The notes under the pieces: model-generated
The model's database searches: none
Told to the model about the DNA's origin: nothing
Seen by the model: only the letters and a program-made list of their open reading frames with translations
Part shown: piece by piece, positions 16,657-25,741 of the stretch
Layout: each line of letters begins with the position of its first letter
Position numbering within the stretch: the stretch's first letter is position 1
Position numbers and translations under genes: made by a program
NCBI RefSeq assembly: GCF_000974485.1
Contig: NZ_BBOM01000010.1
Coordinates: 434,001 to 498,000, forward strand
Origin: Streptomyces sp. NBRC 109706
Lineage (GTDB): Bacteria > Actinomycetota > Actinomycetes > Streptomycetales > Streptomycetaceae
Direction: 5' to 3'
Length of the DNA stretch: 64,000 bases

Positions 16657-17237
16657 CCCCCGGGGAGCCGGCAGCGCCCGCTGGCCAGCGCGGCGCGTAC
16701 CGCGTCGGCGGTGGCCGCCGGGGGCTGGCCGGTGGTGTCCAGGGCGTGCCGCTCATAGCGGCCGAGATCGGCGAACTGTCGATACATCGCCTCGATGGGC
16801 CCGGGATCGGTCAACGGATGATCGGGCCTGGTCGTGCCCCGTTCCAGAGTGGTCTCCCGGTCGGGGCGCAGCACCACATAGTGCGGCGTCGCGCCGAGCG
16901 CCCGTACGGTCTCGGCCAGAAAGGGTTCGACGAACCACGGGCCGATCACCCCGTCCACCACCGTCAGATAGCCACCGGCCGCATAGCCGGCCGCCGCCCG
17001 CGCCAGCACCCCGATGACCACCTCGTTCTGGTGCCGCGCCGCCGGCAGATAGGGCGGCACGGCGTCATGCCCGAGCACCGCCCAGTAGTCGTCCGCGTGC
17101 AGCCAGGCGCTGGCGGGCTCCCCCGGCGCCTCGGTCAGCAACCGCGCGACGGTGCTCTTGCCCACCCCGGGCGGGCCGCTCAGCAGGACGACCGCGCCCG
17201 AGTCCCGTTCTTCGTCAGGGGAGTTCGGACTGGTCAT
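16653..17237 (-). CDS. P-loop kinase-like ATPase
   Basis: The product has 194 residues with a Walker A motif GPPGVGKST at 21-29, then LHADDYW, and an Arg-rich lid region (LRPDRETTLERGTTRPDH). It looks like a small-molecule kinase of the gluconate/chloramphenicol-phosphotransferase-like group; the substrate is not known. The ATG at 17237 lies inside the end of the ECF sigma factor gene (23-bp overlap), so translation is coupled to it. Later starts cannot be excluded. The stop codon overlaps that of the Y-family protein on the other strand. Confidence 0.7.
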   Translation of the reverse strand: MTSPNSPDEERDSGAVVLLSGPPGVGKSTVARLLTEAPGEPASAWLHADDYWAVLGHDAVPPYLPAARHQNEVVIGVLARAAAGYAAGGYLTVVDGVIGPWFVEPFLAETVRALGATPHYVVLRPDRETTLERGTTRPDHPLTDPGPIEAMYRQFADLGRYERHALDTTGQPPAATADAVRAALASGRCRLPGG

Positions 17238-18498
17238 GGGCAATATGGGCAAGGTCGGCACCTTCCGGTCGTGGCTCTCCCAGCTCGGCGATCCGCCGAG
17301 CGTACTCCCCGGCGATCGCCTCGTTCGGCGCGAGCGCCGCCGCCGCCCGATAGGCCGCCCCGGCCTCACCGGCGCGACCGAGACGGCGCAGCGCGTCCGC
17401 GCGGACGGCCGGCAGCGCGTGCGCCCCGGCCAGCTCAGCCGGCTCGCCGAGGGCGGCGACGGCGTCCAGCTGCGCCTGCGGCCCGTCGCGCATCCCGACG
17501 GCGACGGCCCGGTTGAGCGCCACCACCGGGTTGGCCCGCAGGGCGAGCAGCCGGTCGTACAGCGCCACGATCGCCGCCCAGTCGGTCGCGGCGGCGACCG
17601 GGGCGACGGCATGCCGCGCGGCGATCGCCGCCTGGAGCGCGTAGGGGCCACCCGCCGCGACCGCCGTGCGGGCGAGGGCCACCCCCTCGGCGATCAGCTC
17701 ACCGTCCCACCGCGTCCGGTCCTGGCGTTCCAGGGTGACCAGACCGCCGTCCGCGTCGACCCTGGCGGCGCGCCGCGCGTGCTGGCACAGCAGCAGCGCG
17801 AGCAGCCCCCGCGCCTCCGGCTCGTCCGGCGCCTCGGCGACGAGCAGCCTGGCCAGCCGGATCGCCTCCTCGGCGAGGGCGTCGCGGACGGTGCTCCCGT
17901 CGCTCGGCGCGTACCCCTCGGTGAACACGAGGTAGACGACGGCGAGCACCCCGTCCAGCCGTTCGGCGCGGGCCCCCGGGGGCGGGACCCGGTACGGGAT
18001 GCCGGCCGCCGCGATCTTGCGTTTCGCCCGCAGGATCCGCTGCGCGACGGTGTCCTCGCGGACCAGGAAGGCGCGGGCGATCTCGCGGGTGGTGAGGCCG
18101 CAGACCGCGCGGAGGGTCAGCGCGACCCGGGATTCGAGAGGCAGCGCCGGATGGCAGCAGGTGAACACCAGCCGCAGCCGTTCGTCCCCGGGCGGCCGCG
18201 GTTCGCGGACCGCCTCGACCGCGGCGAGCTGGGCCAGCCTGCCGCGCTCCGCCGTCCGGCGGCGCAGCACGTCCAGGGCATGGTGCCGGGCGGCGGTCAC
18301 CAGCCATGCCCCCGGCCTGCGCGGCACCCCGTCCCGTTCCCAGGCCGGCAGGGCGCGGGCGAACGCCTCCTGCGCGCAGTCCTCGGCCAGCTCCCAGTCG
18401 CCGGTCAGCCGCACGACCGTGCCGAACACGACGCCCCACTCGTCGCGGTGCGCCTCGGCGAGCGCCGCCCGCGCCTCGGCCGGCCCGGCCCCCGTCAC
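17215..18498 (-). CDS. ECF sigma factor of group ECF42
   Basis: This 427-residue protein combines sigma region 2 (DWELAEDCAQEAFARALPAW) and region 4 (LTTREIARAFLVREDTVAQRI) with a long C-terminal helical/TPR-like extension of about 240 residues (YAPSDG, ARAAYRAAAAL-type repeats). This layout and the DGPF protein gene just upstream are the signature of ECF42, which has no anti-sigma factor; the C-terminal extension takes part in control. I chose the GTG at 18498, which overlaps the stop of the DGPF gene by four bases (GTGA). No promoter motif for the sigma factor itself was identified. Confidence 0.88.
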   Translation of the reverse strand: MTGAGPAEARAALAEAHRDEWGVVFGTVVRLTGDWELAEDCAQEAFARALPAWERDGVPRRPGAWLVTAARHHALDVLRRRTAERGRLAQLAAVEAVREPRPPGDERLRLVFTCCHPALPLESRVALTLRAVCGLTTREIARAFLVREDTVAQRILRAKRKIAAAGIPYRVPPPGARAERLDGVLAVVYLVFTEGYAPSDGSTVRDALAEEAIRLARLLVAEAPDEPEARGLLALLLCQHARRAARVDADGGLVTLERQDRTRWDGELIAEGVALARTAVAAGGPYALQAAIAARHAVAPVAAATDWAAIVALYDRLLALRANPVVALNRAVAVGMRDGPQAQLDAVAALGEPAELAGAHALPAVRADALRRLGRAGEAGAAYRAAAALAPNEAIAGEYARRIAELGEPRPEGADLAHIAHDQSELP

Positions 18499-19193
18499 AG
18501 ATCCGTCCAGAACTCGCGCAGTTCGGCGATCCCCGACCGTGCCATCGGGCAACGGGCCAGGTAGTCGATCGCCTCGTCCCATCCGCCGTCGACGAACACC
18601 AGCCCGGTGACCCACTCCCGCACCTCCGTGTACGGGCCGTCGGTGACCAGCCGCCGCCCGCCCCGGTGGCGCACCAGGGTGGCGTCCTCGACGGGGCGCA
18701 GATGCTCGCCGCCGAGGTAGCGGCCGGTGGCGCGTCCCGCGCGGATCCACTCCGCCACCGCCGGGGGTTCGACGGCGAACGGCGGCGCGCCCGGGTCCGT
18801 GCGGAAGATCCCGAGGAAACGGGAGGCGGGCGCGTCGCCCTCGTGCGGGACGTTTCCGGTGTCCCGGCCGTGGTCGAGCGGTTCGACCGGCCGGATCTCG
18901 ATGCGCCCGGCGGTCGCCATCGGATGCGAGCCGGCGACCTCGATGGCCTCGTCGAGGTCGGCGGCCTCGATGAGGTCGTAGCCGGCGATCCACTCCGTGG
19001 TCTCGGCGAACGGCCCGTCGGTGACCAGCACCCGGTCGCCACGGACCCGGACCGTCCTGGTCTCGGCGACCGGCTTGAGCGGCATCCCCTCGATCCGGAC
19101 ACCCCGGCCGTTCCACTTCTCGACCCAGGCCCCCGGATCCTCGTCGGTCGGCTCCCCGGCGGGATCGGTGGCGACAAACAGCACATACTTCAT
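18495..19193 (-). CDS. Two-domain YCII/DGPF protein, partner of the ECF42 sigma factor
   Basis: The 232-residue product is a fusion of two YCII-related (DGPF) domains. The first opens with MKYVLFVATDPAGEP and carries LVTDGPFAETTEW; the second opens with FLGIFRTDPGAPP and carries LVTDGPYTEVREW. Single-domain versions of about 120 residues are more usual. DGPF proteins are the conserved neighbours of ECF42 sigma factors, with unknown biochemical function. The gene overlaps the sigma factor start by four bases. The start is the ATG at 19193 behind AGAGGAG. Confidence 0.87.
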   Translation of the reverse strand: MKYVLFVATDPAGEPTDEDPGAWVEKWNGRGVRIEGMPLKPVAETRTVRVRGDRVLVTDGPFAETTEWIAGYDLIEAADLDEAIEVAGSHPMATAGRIEIRPVEPLDHGRDTGNVPHEGDAPASRFLGIFRTDPGAPPFAVEPPAVAEWIRAGRATGRYLGGEHLRPVEDATLVRHRGGRRLVTDGPYTEVREWVTGLVFVDGGWDEAIDYLARCPMARSGIAELREFWTDL

Positions 19194-19347
19194 GACGTTC
19201 TCCTCTTTCGGGCGGTTCATCAGGACGACGAAGAACCATCGCGGAATCCGACAGCGCGACAAAACTAATTTTTCGACGGGTTCCTCGTCGGTCGGTCCCC
19301 GGCCGACGCCATGCTCGCTGTCACCCGGACAGGTTAGGGTTCCTGGC

Positions 19348-20001
19348 GTGGCTACCCCCTTTGACCTCGTGATCTTCGACTGTGACGGCGTGCTGGTGGA
19401 CAGCGAGCCGCTTGCCCTCCGGGTCTGTCTCGACCTGGGGGCCGAGCTGGGCTGGCCGCTGACCGAGGGCGAGGTGGTGGACCGCTTCCTCGGCCGCTCC
19501 GAGCGGGCGGTCCAGGAGCAGATAGCCGAGCGCCTCGGCGCGGCGAAGGCCGCCCGCTGGGGCGCGGAGTACCAGCGGCGCCTGGCGCTGCTGGTCGACG
19601 CGGAGCTGACGGAGGTGGACGGCGTCTCGGAGGCGCTGGACGCGCTCACGGTGCCGCTGAGCTGCATCGCCTCCAGCGGCGGCCACGAGAAGATGCGCCG
19701 CACGCTGGGCCGCACCGGGCTCCGCGAGCGGTTCGAGGGCCGGATCTTCAGTGCCAGCGAGGTGGCCAGGGGCAAGCCGGAGCCGGATCTCTTCCTGCAC
19801 GCCGCCGAACGGATGGGGGTCGCCCCGGCGCGCTGCGCGGTGGTCGAGGACAGCCAGTACGGGGTGCGCGCGGCCCGCGCCGCCGGCATGTACGCCTTCG
19901 GCTACGCCGGCGGCCTCACCCCGGCCGACTGGCTGGCAGGACCCGACACCACCGTCTTCGACGACATGCGCAAACTCCCGTCCCTGCTCGGCGGCCACTG
20001 A
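19348..20001 (+). CDS. HAD-superfamily hydrolase (beta-phosphoglucomutase-like)
   Basis: The 217-residue HAD phosphatase has the nucleophile motif DCDGVLVDSE at 10-19, the motif II Ser/Thr in IASSGG near 107, and KPEPDLFLHAAERMG with DSQYG as motifs III and IV. The alpha-helical cap lies after motif I, as in beta-phosphoglucomutases and sugar-phosphate phosphatases; the substrate is unknown. The GTG at 19348 has no ribosome site, but TAGGGT at 19335-19340 is a good -10 seven bases upstream, so the mRNA is probably leaderless. Confidence 0.82.
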   Translation: MATPFDLVIFDCDGVLVDSEPLALRVCLDLGAELGWPLTEGEVVDRFLGRSERAVQEQIAERLGAAKAARWGAEYQRRLALLVDAELTEVDGVSEALDALTVPLSCIASSGGHEKMRRTLGRTGLRERFEGRIFSASEVARGKPEPDLFLHAAERMGVAPARCAVVEDSQYGVRAARAAGMYAFGYAGGLTPADWLAGPDTTVFDDMRKLPSLLGGH

Positions 20002-20471
20002 CCCCCCGGGGCCCAAGCCGCCCGAACGTCAAGCCGCGTGCGGCGGGCACCCCCACCCGGGGAGCGCGGACACAGCCCACCACGGGCGCCACCGACCCGC
20101 AGCCGGCAACGCCGCCGAACACGCCACCGGCGAAAGGCCGCCGACGACGCCGGCCCGCAGCCGGCGACCGGGCTCTGGCACGCGTCCGCCACTCCGTGTG
20201 CACCAGGGAACATCACCGACCGGCCCGGCGCCGCAGGCCGTCGGCCGCGCCCCTACGATCCCGGGCCGCCGGGGCCGGGGCCTTCGCGACGCGCACCGAC
20301 GGCGGGCTGGACCCCGTGGAAACCCCGGGGCCGGTCGAGCCGGCGGTACGGGAAGCGGAGTCCGTCGTGGGCACCGGCGATATCGCGGCCGGCCCGCAGC
20401 CGGCGGCGGCGCCCCTGTGTCCTGGGGGCGGGCCCGGCGGCGGCCTGCGCGGAGGGGGGCGCTGGCCGTTC
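20002..20471. other. Gene-free stretch between convergent genes
   Basis: These 470 bases between the HAD gene and the pentapeptide gene hold only Pro/Arg-rich open frames without starts, ribosome sites or recognisable motifs. I see no gene and no clear terminator. Confidence 0.6.
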
Positions 20472-21380
20472 TCACCGGCCGGGGCGGTTGGTGGCTTCTC
20501 GGCGTCGGGGTTGGCGTGTGCGGCGGGGGCGCGTGCCGGTGGTCCAGTGGGTGGGGCGGGTCAGGCCCTCGGGGATGGTGGTGTCGGCGTCGCCCCTGGC
20601 GGCGGCGAGTTGGGGCCGGGTGACGAAGAGCGCGTCGGCGAGCCGCGCGCCGCGCAGGTCCGCGTCCCTGAGGTCGGCGCCGATCAGATCGGCCCGCCCG
20701 AGGTCGGCCTCGCGCAGATCGGCCGCGATCAGCAGCGCGCCCCGCAGGTTGGCGCCGCGCAGATCCGCCCGCCGCAACCGGGCGCCGACCAGGTCGGCGC
20801 CCCTGCCGTACCGGTCGCGGGCCGGCTGCCCGGCCCTGGCCAGTTCGCTGGCGCGCAGTAGCAGCGTGTTGGCCTCGGCCCGGTGCGCGGCCACATCGAG
20901 GGCGAGCAGCGTCTCGGCGTCCGCCGCGACCAGGCGTTCGGTGGCGGCGACGGCCTCCTGCAGCGCGGGGCGCAGCGGGCCGGCGGCGGGCAGTTCCTCG
21001 GCCTGGGTCAGGTACCAGAGCAGTTCGTGCAGGTGCCGCTGCACGGGGAAGACGGCGAACATCCGGCGCGCGGTCGCGGGATCGTCGCGCCAGTCCCGGC
21101 CGGCGAAGGTGCCTCGGGAGATCCGCTGCCCGGCGCCGAAGCAGTCGAAGACCGTGCATCCCGCGTAGCCGCTCTCCCGCAGCTCCGCGTGGATCCCGCA
21201 GCGGGAGTCGGCGCCCAGCCGGGGGCAGGGGTGGCCGGCGTCCTTGCTGTGGGCGAAGTCGGCGGAGGCGGTGAAGGGCAGCGCGACACAGCACAGGCCC
21301 TGGCAGTCCCCGCAGTCGCCCACCAGGTCGAGCCGCCGACGGGCCCCCGCCGCGACCCCTGCGGTCCGGTCCGCCGCCAT
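20472..21380 (-). CDS. Cys-cluster protein with C-terminal pentapeptide repeats
   Basis: The 302-residue protein starts with a Cys motif (C23, C26, C30, C31: CGDCQGLCC), followed by spaced Cys near CPRLG, CGIH and CTVFDC. This resembles the YkgJ-type metal-binding fold. The middle is helical. About residues 195-250 are A(D/N)LxxA pentapeptide repeats (ADLRGANLRGA), which fold as a square beta-helix. The start is the ATG at 21380, six bases after ureD, with a GGGAAG site, so the gene seems to be the last of the urease operon. Whether it serves urease is not known; metal handling is one possibility (inference). Confidence 0.75.
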   Translation of the reverse strand: MAADRTAGVAAGARRRLDLVGDCGDCQGLCCVALPFTASADFAHSKDAGHPCPRLGADSRCGIHAELRESGYAGCTVFDCFGAGQRISRGTFAGRDWRDDPATARRMFAVFPVQRHLHELLWYLTQAEELPAAGPLRPALQEAVAATERLVAADAETLLALDVAAHRAEANTLLLRASELARAGQPARDRYGRGADLVGARLRRADLRGANLRGALLIAADLREADLGRADLIGADLRDADLRGARLADALFVTRPQLAAARGDADTTIPEGLTRPTHWTTGTRPRRTRQPRRREATNRPGR

Positions 21381-21385
21381 GACGT

Positions 21386-22177
21386 TCACTTCCCCTCGGT
21401 CGCCACCGATTCTCCCAGCCGCCGCCCCGCCCCGACCGGCAGGGCGCCGGCGGCCAGCGCCCGGTGCAGGGTCAGCGCGTCGGGCGCGACCGCGCTGGTC
21501 AGGGTGGCGGGGCCGGCCAGCGGCGCGCGCACCGCGCCCTCGCCGAGCAGTCGCGGCTCGGCCGGCGGATCGTCCGACGCCGGGTCGACCACCAGCAGTT
21601 GGCCGACCGCGCGGTTCCCGTGCAGCACCGCGCCCCCGTCCCAGCCCGGCGCGTCGGGGCCGCAGCGCAGTTCCTGGTCGAGCAGCGGACGGCCGTCCCG
21701 CAGCACTGTCAGCCGGCTGCTCAGCCGTCCAGGCTCCTCGTCGGCGCGGCCCAGCACCAGGCTCTCCCGCAGCCACAGCCGGGCGGTGGGCGCCAGTTCG
21801 ACGCGGGTCAGCTGGCGCAGCTCGCTGCCCGCCGCGGAGATCAGCGGCTCCGGCAGCCAGTGCAGGGTGGCGTCCGCGCCGACCCGCAGGGTGATCCGGT
21901 AGTGCGCGGGGACGGGATCGCGTCCGGGCAGCGCGATGGTGGCGGCAGCCGAGGTGACGCGCAGCGCGGCCCCCGGCAGCAGCTCGACCGTCAGCTCAAG
22001 CCGGTCCCCGCCGAGCGGCGCGCTCATCGCCCCCACCAGCGTGACCTGGCTGAACGAGGGATCGTCCGCGCGGGTGCGGCGCACGGCCAGCGGCCCGTCG
22101 CCGGCCAGCACCGGCAGCGCGCCGCCGGGCGCGGCGACGATCCTGGCGTGCGCGGCGACGCCGGCCCTGCCCGTCAC
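21386..22177 (-). CDS. ureD: Urease accessory protein UreD
   Basis: This 263-residue UreD/UreH protein forms the apo-urease activation complex with UreF and UreG. Recognisable parts are GALPVLAGDG, VTSAAATIALPG, LHWLPEPLISAAGSEL and GLLRESLVLGR-like WLRESLVLGRADE. Sequence conservation in UreD is low, so order in the operon carries weight. Its ATG overlaps the end of ureG by four bases. Confidence 0.86.
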   Translation of the reverse strand: MTGRAGVAAHARIVAAPGGALPVLAGDGPLAVRRTRADDPSFSQVTLVGAMSAPLGGDRLELTVELLPGAALRVTSAAATIALPGRDPVPAHYRITLRVGADATLHWLPEPLISAAGSELRQLTRVELAPTARLWLRESLVLGRADEEPGRLSSRLTVLRDGRPLLDQELRCGPDAPGWDGGAVLHGNRAVGQLLVVDPASDDPPAEPRLLGEGAVRAPLAGPATLTSAVAPDALTLHRALAAGALPVGAGRRLGESVATEGK

Positions 22178-22884
22178 ACCCCGGCCCCGGCCAGCGGCGC
22201 CGACTGCCAGGCGGCGAGCCGTTCCCGCACCCAGGCGGCGATCGGCGCGACCCCGTCCTCGGCGGTCAGGGAGGTGAACACCACGGGCAGCGCGCCGCGT
22301 TGGGCCCTGGCGTCGCGGGCCATGGCGGCCAGATCGGAGCCCACATACGGGGCGAGGTCCGTCTTGTTGACCACCAGCAGATCGGCCGTGGTGATCCCGG
22401 GCCCGCCCTTGCGGGGGATGTCGTCGCCCGCCGCCACATCGATGACGAAGATCTGCGCGTCGACCAGGCCACGGGAGAAGGTGGCGGTCAGGTTGTCCCC
22501 GCCGGACTCGACCAGCACCAGATCGAGCGGTCCGGTGGCGGCCTCCAGCTCCTCGACGGCCTCCAGATTGGCCGAGATATCGTCCCTGATCGCGGTGTGC
22601 GGGCAGGCGCCGGTCTCCACCGCGCTGATCCGCTCGGCCGGCAGCACCGCCTCGCGCAGCAGGAAGTCGGCGTCCTCCCGGGTGTAGATGTCGTTGGTGA
22701 CCACCGCGATGGAGAGCCGTTCGCGCAGCGCCCGGCAGAGCGCGGCGACGGTGGCGGTCTTCCCCGAGCCGACAGGTCCGCCGAGCCCGACGCGCAGCGC
22801 CCGCCGGCTGCCGTCGGGGCGGCGGGGATCGGCGGACCGGTAGGTGTGGCGCTGGGGGAAGCTCTCGGGGTGGTCGCGGTGCAT
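22174..22884 (-). CDS. ureG: Urease accessory GTPase UreG
   Basis: The 236-residue GTPase has a P-loop GGPVGSGKTA at 35-44, TNDIYTREDADFL, VETGACPHTAIRDD (the CPH nickel-binding motif), ESGGDNL and the NKTD guanine motif. UreG uses GTP to deliver nickel to the urease active site with UreD and UreF. A short His-containing N-terminus (MHRDHPESFPQRH) may help bind nickel. It lies 39 bp after ureF and overlaps ureD by four bases. Confidence 0.95.
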   Translation of the reverse strand: MHRDHPESFPQRHTYRSADPRRPDGSRRALRVGLGGPVGSGKTATVAALCRALRERLSIAVVTNDIYTREDADFLLREAVLPAERISAVETGACPHTAIRDDISANLEAVEELEAATGPLDLVLVESGGDNLTATFSRGLVDAQIFVIDVAAGDDIPRKGGPGITTADLLVVNKTDLAPYVGSDLAAMARDARAQRGALPVVFTSLTAEDGVAPIAAWVRERLAAWQSAPLAGAGV

Positions 22885-22923
22885 GGCGAACTCCTTGACA
22901 GGTCGGGGGCGTTGGGGCGGGTC

Positions 22924-23601
22924 TCAGGAGGCGAAGAGGCGCACCGGCCAGTCGGCGTGCTGTTCGGCGGCGATCTCCAGCAGCGGCGCCGCGCCGGCGG
23001 GCAGCGCCTCGGCGCCCAGCGTCGGGTACGCGTCGGCGGCCCGCACCGCCCGTGCGGCGACCTCGTCCATCTCGTCGGCCAGGTCGGCGAGGGTCGCGGT
23101 GGCGTCGAAGGGGTCGAGGCCGAGCAGCCGCACCACGGCGGTGGCCGGCGCGCTGACCGCGTCATAGCAGGCGGCCAGCGCCACCTCCCCGGGGCCGAGC
23201 CCGGCGGCCCGGCCCGCGAGGCCGAGCACCACCGGCTGGTGCAGGCCGCCCGGGTGGGCGGCGGCCAGCGTGTCCCACGCCTCGGCCGGCCAGGTGGCGC
23301 GGGCCGCGCGCAGCAGCTGGCGGCCGAGCCGGCGGGCGACCGCGCGCAGCGCGGGCGACGGGGTGCGGGCGTCCGCCGCCGCGTCCAGCTCGGCCGGGTC
23401 GGCGCCGGCGTCGGCCGCGGCGGCCAGCGCGGCGGCGATCTCCCCCGCCGTGTGCAGGCGGCCCCGGCAGAACGCGGTGAGCGACGCGGGATCGCTGATC
23501 CGCCCGGCGCGCACCGCCGCCTCCGCGCCCCCGGAGTGGGCATGCGCGCCGGCCGGGAACCGGCCGTCGGCGAGCAGCAGCAGGGCGGCGCGCGCGCTCA
23601 T
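22924..23601 (-). CDS. ureF: Urease accessory protein UreF
   Basis: This 225-residue UreF protein is all-helical and links UreD and UreG in the urease activation complex. The opening LLLLADGRFPAGAHAHSGG is the family mark. It begins 14 bp after the end of ureC. No ureE gene is present in the operon, which is usual in actinobacteria. Confidence 0.92.
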   Translation of the reverse strand: MSARAALLLLADGRFPAGAHAHSGGAEAAVRAGRISDPASLTAFCRGRLHTAGEIAAALAAAADAGADPAELDAAADARTPSPALRAVARRLGRQLLRAARATWPAEAWDTLAAAHPGGLHQPVVLGLAGRAAGLGPGEVALAACYDAVSAPATAVVRLLGLDPFDATATLADLADEMDEVAARAVRAADAYPTLGAEALPAGAAPLLEIAAEQHADWPVRLFAS

Positions 23602-23615
23602 CGTCCCCGCCCCGC

Positions 23616-25349
23616 TCAGAAGAGGAAGTAACGCTGGGCCATGGGCAGTTCCTCGGCCGGCTCGGGGGTGACCGGTTCGCCGTCGACGGTGACGGTGAAG
23701 CTGTCGGGGTCGACCCGCACCTCTGGCCTGGCGTCGTTGAGCCGCATGTCCGCCTTGGTCAGCCGCCGGGTGTCACGGATCGGCACCAGCGCCTTGCCGA
23801 CGCCGTACCGTTCGGCCAGCCGCCGGTCCAGGCCGTCCTGCAGGGCGAGTTCGGTGACAAAGGTGACGGAGTTCCCCGCCGGCGCCCGGCCGAGCGCGCC
23901 GAACATCGGCCTGGCCAGCTGGGGTTGCGGGGTGGGGATGGACGCGTTGGCGTCGCCCATCTGGGCGTAGGCGATCTGGCCGCCCTTGAGCACCAGCAGC
24001 GGTTTGACGCCGAAGAACGCCGGCTCCCAGAGCGCCAGATCGGCCAGCTTGCCCGGTTCGACGGAGCCGATCTCGCCGTCGAGCCCCTGCGCGACCGCCG
24101 GGTTGATCGTGTATTTGGCGACATAGCGACGGGCCCGCAGATTGTCCGCCGGACCGTCGCCCGGCAGCGGGCCGCGCCGCCGCTTCATCACGTGCGCGGT
24201 CTGCCAGGTGCGCAGCACCACCTCGCCGACCCGGCCCATGGCCTGCGAGTCGGAGGAGATGATGGAGATCGCGCCCAGATCGTGCAGCACGTCCTCGGCG
24301 GCGATGGTGGACGGCCTGATCCGCGATTCGGCGAAGGCCAGGTCCTCCGGCACGGACGGGTTGAGGTGATGGCAGACCATCAGCATGTCGAGGTGCTCCT
24401 CGACGGTGTTGACGGTGTGCGGCCGGGTCGGGTTGGTGGAGCTGGGCAGCACATGCGGTTCGGAGACCACCGTGATGATGTCCGGCGCGTGCCCGCCGCC
24501 GGCGCCCTCGGTGTGGTACGCGTGGATGGTCCGGCCCGCGATGGCGGCCAGGGTGTCGCCGACGAAGCCGGCCTCGTTGAGGGTGTCGGTGTGGATGGCC
24601 AGCTGGGCGCCGGTGGCCTCGCAGACGGTGAGACAGGCGTCGATCGCCGCCGGGGTGGCGCCCCAGTCCTCGTGGATCTTGAACCCCACGGCGCCGCCCC
24701 GCAGTTGGGCGCGCATCGCGTCGGCGGAGACGGTGTTGCCCTTGCCCAGCAGGCCGATGTTGAGCGGCAGCCCGTCCAGCGCCGCCAGCATCCGCTCCAG
24801 ATGCCAGGAGCCGGGCGTCACGGTGGTGGCCTTGGAGCCCTCGGCCGGCCCGGTGCCGCCGCCGACCAGGGTGGTGATGCCGGAGGCCAGCGCCTCGTCG
24901 GCGATGCCGGGCGCGATGAAGTGCACATGGGCGTCGATCCCGCCGGCGGTGACGATCCGCCCGTTCCCTGCGATCACCTCGGTCTCGGGGCCGATCACCA
25001 GATCGGGGTGGACCCCGTCCATGGTGTCCGGGTTGCCGGCCTTGCCGAGCGCGGTGATCCGGCCGTCCCTGATGCCCAGGTCCGCCTTGACGATGCCGGT
25101 GTGGTCCAGCACCACCACGCCGGTGATCACGGTGTCGGGGGTGCCCTCGGCGCGGGTGGCGCGGGACTGCCCCATGGACTCCCTGATCACCTTGCCGCCG
25201 CCGAAGACCGCCTCGTCCCCGGCCCGTCCGGGGCCGCCGCTGAGGTCGTCCTCGATCTCGATCAGCAGATCGGTGTCGGCCAGCCGCAGCCGGTCGCCCG
25301 TGGTCGGTCCGAAGAGATCCGCGTAACGCGCTCGGCTCAGCTCAGCCAT
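23616..25349 (-). CDS. ureC: Urease alpha (catalytic) subunit
   Basis: The 577-residue subunit hydrolyses urea to ammonia and carbamate at a two-nickel site. Nickel ligands and catalytic parts are visible: DAHVHFIAPG, the lysine that is carbamylated in GFKIHEDWG, HTDTLNEAGF, HAYHTEGAGGGHAPD and the flap MVCHHLNPSVPED. The start is the ATG at 25349 (MAELSRARYADLFGPTTGD). It overlaps ureB by eight bases. Confidence 0.97.
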   Translation of the reverse strand: MAELSRARYADLFGPTTGDRLRLADTDLLIEIEDDLSGGPGRAGDEAVFGGGKVIRESMGQSRATRAEGTPDTVITGVVVLDHTGIVKADLGIRDGRITALGKAGNPDTMDGVHPDLVIGPETEVIAGNGRIVTAGGIDAHVHFIAPGIADEALASGITTLVGGGTGPAEGSKATTVTPGSWHLERMLAALDGLPLNIGLLGKGNTVSADAMRAQLRGGAVGFKIHEDWGATPAAIDACLTVCEATGAQLAIHTDTLNEAGFVGDTLAAIAGRTIHAYHTEGAGGGHAPDIITVVSEPHVLPSSTNPTRPHTVNTVEEHLDMLMVCHHLNPSVPEDLAFAESRIRPSTIAAEDVLHDLGAISIISSDSQAMGRVGEVVLRTWQTAHVMKRRRGPLPGDGPADNLRARRYVAKYTINPAVAQGLDGEIGSVEPGKLADLALWEPAFFGVKPLLVLKGGQIAYAQMGDANASIPTPQPQLARPMFGALGRAPAGNSVTFVTELALQDGLDRRLAERYGVGKALVPIRDTRRLTKADMRLNDARPEVRVDPDSFTVTVDGEPVTPEPAEELPMAQRYFLF

Positions 25350-25674
25350 GGTCTGCCTCTCTCGCGTCGTCCAGGGGGCCACCGGCCGCGCCGCGCAGCC
25401 CGGGCACCACCCGCCGGCCGGCCAGCGGGACCAGCTCCACCTCGACGGGGATGCCGGGCTCGAACCGCACGGCGGTGCCGGCCGCGATGCCGAGCCGCTG
25501 CCCCCAGGCGGCCTCGCGGTCGAACGCCAGGCCGGGGTTGGCCTCGGCGAAGTGGTAGTGCGAGCCGACCTGTACGGGCCGGTCGCCGACGTTGCGCACG
25601 GTGAGGCGGGTGACGGGGGCGCCCTCGTTCAACGGCACCGGCGTCTCCGCGAAGACGATCTCTCCTGGGATCAC
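25342..25674 (-). CDS. ureB: Urease beta subunit
   Basis: The 110-residue UreB has the family opening IPGEIVFAETPVPLNEG and the SHYHFAEANPGLAFDR core. It starts from a GTG at 25674 and overlaps ureC by eight bases. UreA, UreB and UreC are separate genes here, as in most bacteria. Confidence 0.95.
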   Translation of the reverse strand: MIPGEIVFAETPVPLNEGAPVTRLTVRNVGDRPVQVGSHYHFAEANPGLAFDREAAWGQRLGIAAGTAVRFEPGIPVEVELVPLAGRRVVPGLRGAAGGPLDDAREADHG

Positions 25675-25741
25675 GTCGATCGGCCCTTCTCCCGGCCCTG
25701 GAACGGGCCCCGGTCGGATACGAAAGCCACCGTCGGCGGCG

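Noticed and set aside
18997..19347. Longer N-terminus for the HAD hydrolase
   Set aside because: The extra residues are antisense to the DGPF gene and the HAD fold starts at the GTG at 19348, which has a -10 at the right distance.
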